From assembly GCF_000757725.1 (NCBI RefSeq), contig NZ_JJMU01000053.1:147137-211136 (forward strand): 64,000 nt of DNA, in the 5' to 3' direction. Origin of the DNA: Sphingobacterium deserti (GTDB lineage: Bacteria; Bacteroidota; Bacteroidia; Sphingobacteriales; Sphingobacteriaceae). Under the pieces are notes generated by a model. It worked only from the letters and a program-made list of their open reading frames with translations. It had not been told where the DNA came from and searched no databases. The translations under genes and the position numbers were made by a program. Of this stretch, positions 58,779 through 64,000 are shown one piece after another (position 1 is the first letter of the stretch; every line of letters starts with the position of its first letter).

Positions 58779-59201
58779 TTATTTCAGTTCTACGGTCACC
58801 GTGTATGCTCCTGAGTAGCGGTTTTCCTGCATTTGGCTTTCGCCAATGATCAATTGGTAAGTTCCGGTTTTGGTAAGACTGTCAGTCATACTGTCTCCGA
58901 AAGGGCCGTCTGTAGTTCCATCGGGAAAGACAATTTGGTTTATGCGGATGCTGCCGGAACCGTCCAAGGTTTTGATAGCGGCGGTAAAGGTGGCGGCGTG
59001 CTTCACATCGAAGGTTAGCGTATCCTTCACACCTTCGACCTTTTGGCGTTCGAAAATAATAGGCTTCTTGCTCTCTTCTGTAAGCTGCTCCTTCGCTGGT
59101 TGGTCTTTCTCACCAACATTTTCCGTTTTTGTTGTTTCGTTCTGGCATGCAGCGAGCGACAGGGCTAGCAGCAAAGCAACATAGAAATTTCGCTGTATCA
59201 T
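58779..59201 (-). CDS. Small lipoprotein of unknown function
   Basis: 140 residues from the ATG at 59201. The open frame runs to 59366 through the asnA end, but MIQRNFYVALLLALSLAACQ is a clear lipoprotein signal with lipobox LAAC. The mature part is a charged linker (ETTKTENVGEKDQPAKEQLT) and a beta-rich domain of about 85 residues (DTLTFDVKHAATFTAAIKTL, TGTYQLIIGESQMQ, GAYTVTVELK). The domain resembles pre-peptidase or g-type lysozyme-inhibitor-like sandwiches, but I cannot name it. Its likely ribosome site AAAGG lies inside the asnA terminator hairpin. Confidence 0.75.
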   Translation of the reverse strand: MIQRNFYVALLLALSLAACQNETTKTENVGEKDQPAKEQLTEESKKPIIFERQKVEGVKDTLTFDVKHAATFTAAIKTLDGSGSIRINQIVFPDGTTDGPFGDSMTDSLTKTGTYQLIIGESQMQENRYSGAYTVTVELK

Positions 59202-59205
59202 AAAA

Positions 59206-59232
59206 ATGCCTTTCGCTAAGAACGAAAGGCAT
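59206..59232 (-). terminator. asnA terminator that overlaps the ribosome site of the next gene
   Basis: ATGCCTTTCG and CGAAAGGCAT (10-bp perfect arms, 7-base loop), then TTTT directly against the ATG of the lipoprotein gene. The 3' arm holds AAAGG (59213-59209), 7 bases before that ATG, so the hairpin would hide the ribosome site. Confidence 0.75.
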
Positions 59233-59260
59233 GTGAATTTGTTTGAACGAACGCCCTGAA

Positions 59261-60265
59261 TTAAAGAAGATTGATATCTTGCTCCAAAAGGAAGATCCGT
59301 TGTTCTTCGTTCCATATGCTTACCTGCACCTCGCCAATGTGGGCTTTCTTCAACATAAACATACACACTCGCGATTGTCCTATCCCCCCACCAATAGATT
59401 CTGGAAGCTTATCACCCAAAAGCATACTGTGAAAAGAAAGTTGTGCACGCTCGCTATTGTTACGCACTTCGAGCTGGTGTGCGAGGGCCGTTTTGTTTAC
59501 TCGAATGCCCATGGAGGAAAGCTCAAATGCAGTATGGAGCACGGGGTTCCATACGAGTATATCACCGTTTAGACCTTTATAGCCATTTTCATTATCCGAA
59601 CTCCAATCGTCGTAATCAGCCGCGCGGCCGTCATGCGGGAAGCCATTGCTAAGCACGCCCCCAATACCATAGATAAATACGGCGCCGTGCGTTTTTGTTA
59701 TAGCATTTTCACGTTCTTTAGGTGTAAGGTCCGGATAAGCAAGCAGCAGTTCTTCGGCAGAAATAAAGTGGATACTTGAAGGGAGTGCGGCTTTTATATC
59801 AGGATATTTCGCTTCCACCTCGCGCTCTGTATCGTAAAGTGATTGATAAATCTGCAATACAGTTTGTTTGAGGTAGGAAAATGTACGGTCGCTTGCATCG
59901 ATGTGTTTTTCCCAGTCCCATTGATCAACATATATAGAATGTATCGGGGTGTAATCCTCATCCGGACGTAACGCGCGCATATCTGTTATTATTCCTTCGT
60001 TTTTTTCGATTTCCAGTTCCTTGAGTCGCACCCGTTTCCATTTTGCTAGGGAATGGACGACGACCGCTCGCTGCTCATTTAATGACTTTATCGGAAAACT
60101 AACCGGCCGTTCGATACCATTCAAATCGTCGTTAATCCCCGTGCCGTCAAGCACGACCAGTGGAGATGAAACAGGTATCAGATTTAAAGCTTGAATAAGT
60201 TTACGTGAAAAGGATTCCTTAACAAACGTGATAGCCTGCTCGGTTTTTAATAAATTACGTCCCAT
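59261..60265 (-). CDS. asnA: Aspartate-ammonia ligase (asparagine synthetase A)
   Basis: 334 residues from the ATG at 60265; the frame start at 60286 is a TTG. AsnA makes asparagine from aspartate, ammonia and ATP and has a class II tRNA-synthetase-like fold. Family blocks are VVLDGTGINDDLNGIERPVS, VVVHSLAKWKRVRL, SIYVDQWDWEK, THGAVFIYGIGG, and the motif 3-like GGGIGQSRVCMFMLKKAHIG. Cytosolic. The terminator at 59206-59232 ends its transcript or lets it run into the lipoprotein gene. Confidence 0.96.
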   Translation of the reverse strand: MGRNLLKTEQAITFVKESFSRKLIQALNLIPVSSPLVVLDGTGINDDLNGIERPVSFPIKSLNEQRAVVVHSLAKWKRVRLKELEIEKNEGIITDMRALRPDEDYTPIHSIYVDQWDWEKHIDASDRTFSYLKQTVLQIYQSLYDTEREVEAKYPDIKAALPSSIHFISAEELLLAYPDLTPKERENAITKTHGAVFIYGIGGVLSNGFPHDGRAADYDDWSSDNENGYKGLNGDILVWNPVLHTAFELSSMGIRVNKTALAHQLEVRNNSERAQLSFHSMLLGDKLPESIGGGIGQSRVCMFMLKKAHIGEVQVSIWNEEQRIFLLEQDINLL

Positions 60266-60393
60266 AAAAAAATGTTGTTTCCCCAAACTATCGCTTGAAA
60301 AATAGATTTACGATTGATATATTTTTAATGTATAGGCGTAAAAGTAATGAAATTATTAAATAATGGGTATTTATATTTGGTTTTTTACATAAA

Positions 60394-60424
60394 AAAGGGA
60401 GCTAACTTTTATCTAACTCCCTTT
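60394..60424 (-). terminator. Terminator of the IscA-type gene
   Basis: AAAGGGAG and CTCCCTTT arms over a 15-base loop, with six T following on the minus strand. Confidence 0.75.
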
Positions 60425-60447
60425 CATGATTATTTCGAGTCTATCCT

Positions 60448-60774
60448 TTACACGGAAAAGCTCTCGCCACATGCGCATGTACGGCTGGCATTAGGGTTGT
60501 GAAACTCAAAACCTTTACCACCCAGACCATCAGAATAGTCGAGTTCAGTTCCGGCAAGGTAGAGGTATGATTTTATATCCAGACATATTTTTACGCCCTT
60601 ATCCTCGCAAAACTGATCACCTTTCTTTTCTTCGTTATCGAAGTTCAACTTGTATGACAAGCCAGAGCATCCACCGCTTTCCACGGCTACACGCACGAAG
60701 TAGTTAGCATCATAGCTTTCTTCCTGCATAATTTGCTCTATACGGTGTTTTGCTTTATCTGTAATCGTTACCAT
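60448..60774 (-). CDS. IscA/SufA/ErpA-type iron-sulfur cluster assembly protein
   Basis: 108 residues, complete. The three conserved cysteines are present: VESGGCSGLSYKL and, near the C-terminus, SRTCACGESF. ITDKAKHRIEQIMQEE and DYSDGLGGKGFEFHNPNA are standard blocks. It carries iron or Fe-S clusters to target proteins. It lies 91 bp downstream of the cysteine desulfurase gene on the same strand, which fits an Fe-S assembly pair; the scaffold IscU/SufU is not in the window. Confidence 0.93.
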   Translation of the reverse strand: MVTITDKAKHRIEQIMQEESYDANYFVRVAVESGGCSGLSYKLNFDNEEKKGDQFCEDKGVKICLDIKSYLYLAGTELDYSDGLGGKGFEFHNPNASRTCACGESFSV

Positions 60775-60865
60775 GGTTATATCGCATTAATCGTCTATAC
60801 ATTGCAAATAACGTTAATCTTGCCTATACATGCAATACAAATACGTTATCCAATTGTCAAAATAA

Positions 60866-62038
60866 TCAGTCTATCAGCCCGTCCTGAAAAAGTTTCCAAA
60901 TAGGGGAGAGCGACCTTACTTGTTCTACCGTTGCCACCAATTCTTCCACTGTTTGCAAGATCTCTTCACGTTCGGTGTACTTACTTAAACTGAAGCGTAA
61001 ACTGCTGAAGGAATCTTCATCGGAAACCTGCATAGACTTTAAAACATGGGAAGGATCAAGCAGTCCTGATGCGCATGCAGAACCCGAAGAAAGTGCTATC
61101 TGTGGCATGCTGGTCATCAGCTCTGCAGATTTAATATGCCGGAAGGCAATGAAGCTCGTGTTGTCCAACCGGGAAGTTGCAGGTGCATGCACGAAGCACT
61201 GCGGTATTCTGGAAGTTAATTGTTCTTCCAATAAGTCTCGATATACTTTTATATACGCATGGTTTTTGGAAATTTCCATTGCTTTGCCACACCCAATAAT
61301 GTTTGGGACGTTGTAGGTGCCGCCTCGTAAACCCTGCTCTTGTTTGCCGCCGCTAATGAGTGCAGGAATTTGAATCGGCTTGCTTTTACGGCGAATAAAA
61401 AGTGCGCCGACACCCTTCGGGCCGTGAATCTTATGAGCGCTAAATGTCAGGATGTCAATAGGAATATTCGCCAGATTTAGTTCTTTTTTTCCTATGTATT
61501 GGGTAGCATCGCAAAAGTAAAGCACATCCCGTCGTTGACAGATATCAGCTATTTCTTTGATCGGGTGAATCACACCCGTTTCGTTGTTGGCCGCCATAAT
61601 ACTGACCAATACAGTATCGTCACGAATGCTGTCTTCGAGAAGCTGAAGGTCTAGCTGCCCCTGTTGATTTACGGGTAGATAGGTTACTTCCATACCGCGT
61701 TTTTCCAGCAAGGCACAGGTGGTCAGGACTGCCTTATGCTCGCTAAGGCAGGTTATGATGTGTTTTCCTTTTCGCTGATAAGCATCCGCTATGCCGCGCA
61801 GAACAGTGTTTACAGCTTCGGTAGCTCCTGATGTGAAGAATATCTCATTGTCTTTGCATCCTAATTTAAAGGCTACCTGATGCCTTGCCAATGCTATAGC
61901 TTCATTAGCTTCTCGGCCCATCCGATGTTGTACGCTTGATGCGTTTCCATAAGATTCTTGCAGGAAAGGAAGCATATCTTCCAAGACAGCGGGATCAATT
62001 TTAGTGGTTGCGTTGTTGTCCAAATATATCCAAGACAT
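60866..62038 (-). CDS. Cysteine desulfurase (IscS/NifS type)
   Basis: 390 residues. A PLP enzyme that takes sulfur from cysteine for Fe-S clusters. WIYLDNNATTKIDPAV is the N-terminal block, SEHKAVLTTCALLEKRG holds the PLP-stacking His, FSAHKIHGPKGVGALF holds the PLP lysine, and SSGSACASGLLDPSHVL is the mobile loop with the persulfide Cys. The loop length is that of the IscS/NifS (class I) group rather than SufS. The order desulfurase then IscA-type protein suggests an ISC-like pair. Confidence 0.93.
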   Translation of the reverse strand: MSWIYLDNNATTKIDPAVLEDMLPFLQESYGNASSVQHRMGREANEAIALARHQVAFKLGCKDNEIFFTSGATEAVNTVLRGIADAYQRKGKHIITCLSEHKAVLTTCALLEKRGMEVTYLPVNQQGQLDLQLLEDSIRDDTVLVSIMAANNETGVIHPIKEIADICQRRDVLYFCDATQYIGKKELNLANIPIDILTFSAHKIHGPKGVGALFIRRKSKPIQIPALISGGKQEQGLRGGTYNVPNIIGCGKAMEISKNHAYIKVYRDLLEEQLTSRIPQCFVHAPATSRLDNTSFIAFRHIKSAELMTSMPQIALSSGSACASGLLDPSHVLKSMQVSDEDSFSSLRFSLSKYTEREEILQTVEELVATVEQVRSLSPIWKLFQDGLID

Positions 62039-62092
62039 ACCTTAAAGATAGGCTTAAATTGACAAATGTCTTCAATAAAACAGATAAAATTT

Positions 62093-62100
62093 TAAATTTG
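62093..62100 (+). promoter_or_regulatory. -7 box TAAATTTG four bases before the mscS-type start codon
   Basis: A perfect TAnnTTTG element ending at 62100, with the ATG at 62105. Transcription would begin at or next to the start codon. Confidence 0.45.
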
Positions 62101-62104
62101 TTAG

Positions 62105-62968
62105 ATGGAAAAATTTGAAAACAGTATCGAAAGATTAATTGATGTCGTTATTCTAAAACTGCCTGCCATAGCGATAGCGTTGATTATTTTGGTGGTCGGC
62201 CGTTACCTCATCGGCTTAGCACTGCGGATCATTGAACGGAGGTTTGAACGTAGAAATGTAGACCGTTCTATCCGTAGCTTTCTAAGCAGCTTGATCAAAT
62301 TTTCACTCTATTGCTTGCTGCTTTTGACTGTTGCCAGTACAATGGGGATACAGACAACCTCGTTCATTGCAGCACTTTCAGCTTTTGGTTTGGCGGTAGG
62401 TTTGGCGCTGCAGGGAAGTTTGTCAAATTTTGCAGGCGGCGTCTTAATTTTGCTTTTCCGTCCATTTGAGGTGGGCGATTATATATCGAGTAATAATGGA
62501 TCCGAAGGATCAGTTGATCGCATTGATATTTTATACACGACATTGATAAGTGGTGAAGGGATCAGGGTTTTTAGTCCAAATGGTACCTTAGCGAATTCCG
62601 TAATCAAAAATTTCACAAAAATTATTTCGCGGAGATTCCAGTTTATCGTTGGCATATCTTACGATGATAACATCAAAGAAGCAAAAGAGACGATAGAGAA
62701 GTTGATAAATGCTGATGAGCGTATCCTCAAAACGCCTACCCCAGAAATCTTTGTTAGCGAATTAGCGGATAGCGCAGTGAACCTCACTATTCGTGGCTGG
62801 GTAAACAAGGATCAGTTTTGGACGACGCATAATGAGATGCAGGAGCGTATCAAGTTAGCCTTAGACGAAAAAGGGATCTCCATTCCTTATCCGCAGACAG
62901 AAATGCATATCAAGTCTGATGGCACTATCTTGGCAAGTATTCCAAAGAAAAATCAATCCAATGATTGA
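62105..62968 (+). CDS. Small-conductance mechanosensitive channel, MscS family
   Basis: 287 residues. Three membrane spans (about 15-36, 60-80, 85-105). The pore helix TM3 is SFIAALSAFGLAVGLALQGS with LSNFAGGVLILLFRPFEVGD following, the family signature. The rest is the cytosolic cage (beta domain VFSPNGTLANSVIKNF, then the alpha/beta domain). It opens under membrane tension to release solutes. Size and topology match E. coli MscS. The 3' end overlaps a convergent small gene by 16 bp. Confidence 0.95.
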   Translation: MEKFENSIERLIDVVILKLPAIAIALIILVVGRYLIGLALRIIERRFERRNVDRSIRSFLSSLIKFSLYCLLLLTVASTMGIQTTSFIAALSAFGLAVGLALQGSLSNFAGGVLILLFRPFEVGDYISSNNGSEGSVDRIDILYTTLISGEGIRVFSPNGTLANSVIKNFTKIISRRFQFIVGISYDDNIKEAKETIEKLINADERILKTPTPEIFVSELADSAVNLTIRGWVNKDQFWTTHNEMQERIKLALDEKGISIPYPQTEMHIKSDGTILASIPKKNQSND

Positions 62969-63099
62969 GTAAGCACATAATAGCGGTAGGCCAGTATGGC
63001 CTGCTGCCATTTATTTAGTGTAGCCGGGTCCTTCTGGCTTAACTTTGGTAAGGCAACTTGGTTGATCTTGTTTAATAATCTAAAAATTGATTTTTTCAT
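62953..63099 (-). CDS. Conserved 48-residue small protein
   Basis: A short frame, MKKSIFRLLNKINQVALPKL followed by SQKDPATLNKWQQAILAYRY and YVLTQSLD. I recognise this pattern (MKK-F-x-L-x(2)-N, then a K-W-Q-x-A-x(2)-x-[WY]-RY block) from short Bacteroidota proteins sometimes mislabelled SsrA-binding protein. It is soluble, basic and mostly helical. The last 16 bp overlap the convergent MscS gene. The function is unknown. Confidence 0.65.
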   Translation of the reverse strand: MKKSIFRLLNKINQVALPKLSQKDPATLNKWQQAILAYRYYVLTQSLD

Positions 63100-63407
63100 T
63101 GATCTAAAATTTCTTTTCAACGTTTTAATTTATTCGATTGGGTTGGATATGCTATCCTAGACTTGTCGCATGTTTGATTCAACACTCCGAATCCAAGTCA
63201 ATTTCTTTACTAACAAAAAGGTAATCGTGATGGTTTTATCTTTGTCCGATGTTGTCATTCTCGGTGTATCGGAATCTCAACATGACAATTCGTAAGTCAA
63301 TAAATCGGGGAGAGTATATTTCGTCGTGATTTTTTTTGCTAAAATAATTAGTTTTCATTTTCTTTTTCCCTTATATTTGGTCTAGTAACCATTTATAATT
63401 GAATTGT
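63100..63407. other. Intergenic region with repeat remnant and promoter
   Basis: It contains a degenerate inverted unit, TTGTCATTC (63252-63260) against ATGACAA (63282-63288), read on the minus strand as TTGTCATGTTGAGATTCC, which resembles the common bacterial TGTCATGTTGAGCG-type repeat. A perfect -7 box TATATTTG lies at 63372-63379. No gene is seen. Confidence 0.5.
63372..63379 (+). promoter_or_regulatory. -7 box TATATTTG of the Rpn-type nuclease gene
   Basis: It fits TAnnTTTG, 28 bases before the ATG at 63408. A T-rich stretch upstream could serve as the -33 box. Confidence 0.5.
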
Positions 63408-64000
63408 ATGAGCTCAACGAAACGATCCGATCGTCGTATAGATGATCCGTTATGGAAGTCCGTTATCGAGGATACCTTCGCACATTTCCTGACCTTTATG
63501 TTTCCAGCCGCTGCGCAAATTTTTGACTTGGAACGCGGCTTTGAGTATTTGGATAAGGAGTTTGAAAGCCTTTTTCCACCAGAACCTAATAATCGGGGTA
63601 TACGCTATGTTGACAAGTTGGTTAAAGTCTATTTGCTAGACGGCAGCGAGAAATATGTACTTTGCCATATTGAGGTGCAATCCAGTAAGGGCAAAGGAGA
63701 TCTTCCTGCACGCATGTTTCAGTATTTCTATCGGATTACCGATAAATACAAGGTTCCGGTCACAGCAATCGCCATCTTGGCGGATAATCATCATGCTTAC
63801 CGTCCGAGTGTGTATGTGCAGGAATTTATGGGTACTCGTTTGCACTACACATTTAATAGTTACAAAATTTTGGATCAGGACGGGACTGCACTTCGTGCTA
63901 ATAAGAATCCCTTTGCCGTAGTAGTTCTTACTGCATTGCAAGCTATTTTGCAGCGAGATGTGAGCGATGAGCAGCTGATGACGATCAAGCATGATCTCTA
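63408..64000 (+). CDS. Rpn/PDDEXK-family nuclease (transposase-like), 3' end outside window
   Basis: 197 codons are present and the frame is still open at the edge. The start MSSTKRSDRRIDDPLWKSVI has FAHFLTFMFPAAAQIFD and the body carries the PD-(D/E)XK core: GIRYVDKLVKVYLLDG (Asp) and YVLCHIEVQSSKGK (Glu-x-Gln). This matches the Rpn recombination-promoting nuclease/putative transposase group, often present in many copies per genome. No inverted repeats or transposase partner are seen in the part available. It is the only gene in the window linked to DNA mobility. Confidence 0.8.
   Translation, partial: MSSTKRSDRRIDDPLWKSVIEDTFAHFLTFMFPAAAQIFDLERGFEYLDKEFESLFPPEPNNRGIRYVDKLVKVYLLDGSEKYVLCHIEVQSSKGKGDLPARMFQYFYRITDKYKVPVTAIAILADNHHAYRPSVYVQEFMGTRLHYTFNSYKILDQDGTALRANKNPFAVVVLTALQAILQRDVSDEQLMTIKHDL

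Overview
The window looks like chromosomal DNA of a Bacteroidota member, most likely a sphingobacterium (Sphingobacteriaceae-like). The evidence is TonB-dependent receptors with N-terminal carboxypeptidase-regulatory-like domains, DUF5686, DUF4407, an ABC permease fused to an M1 peptidase, beta-helix lipoproteins ending in a GDPRW-type tail, two GH92 enzymes, and repeated TAnnTTTG -7 promoter elements (several read TACTTTTG). Base composition is moderate. I found no tRNA, rRNA, CRISPR array, insertion sequence or phage gene; the last gene (cut by the window end) is a PD-(D/E)XK nuclease of the Rpn/transposase-like group.

Layout. 1-3.7 kb: a DUF1704 fragment with an N-formylglutamate amidohydrolase, an FMN reductase, and a three-gene membrane operon (unknown, DUF4407, DUF4342). 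3.9-8.4 kb: an ABC ATPase and a permease/M1 peptidase fusion, closed by a 40-bp perfect palindrome that contains both convergent stop codons. 8.5-14.8 kb: BtuB-like receptor, zinc-dependent phospholipase/nuclease-like protein, glycosyltransferase, FKBP, aldo/keto reductase, pirin. 14.8-22.1 kb: an iron/siderophore locus with an AraC regulator divergent from a siderophore receptor, then a PepSY membrane protein and an outer-membrane barrel protein. 22.1-25.4 kb: repeats, YceI, an alpha-oxoamine synthase.

25.4-41.7 kb is the main accessory region: two tandem beta-helix lipoproteins, then a mannose/mannan locus (GntR regulator, long mannose-6-phosphate isomerase, sugar MFS transporter, two GH92 proteins, a six-hairpin glycosidase). 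A 14-bp motif TATGT-N4-ACATA (one copy with a final T mismatch) overlaps the -7 element of three promoters here and probably is the GntR operator. Both GH92 proteins carry Gln where the family normally has the catalytic acid Glu (GNEPS becomes GNQPS and GNQQS) while keeping the Asp pair, which points to a substrate with a good leaving group such as mannose-1-phosphate caps.

41.7-48.8 kb is a run of twelve small genes on one strand (SRPBCC/START, VOC/PhnB, DUF1801, DUF1697, DUF6157, NTF2-like) behind a Crp/Fnr regulator. 49.2-64 kb: DUF5686 barrel protein, RluA-like pseudouridine synthase with a coiled-coil extension, aldo/keto reductase plus DoxX, a PNGase F-like protein with an extra N-terminal domain, FabV, a small lipoprotein whose ribosome site lies inside the upstream terminator, AsnA, IscA-type protein, cysteine desulfurase, MscS channel (possibly leaderless) and an overlooked 48-residue gene. 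Two copies of a 143-bp structured intergenic repeat (22181-22323 and 55234-55376) sit between convergent genes.
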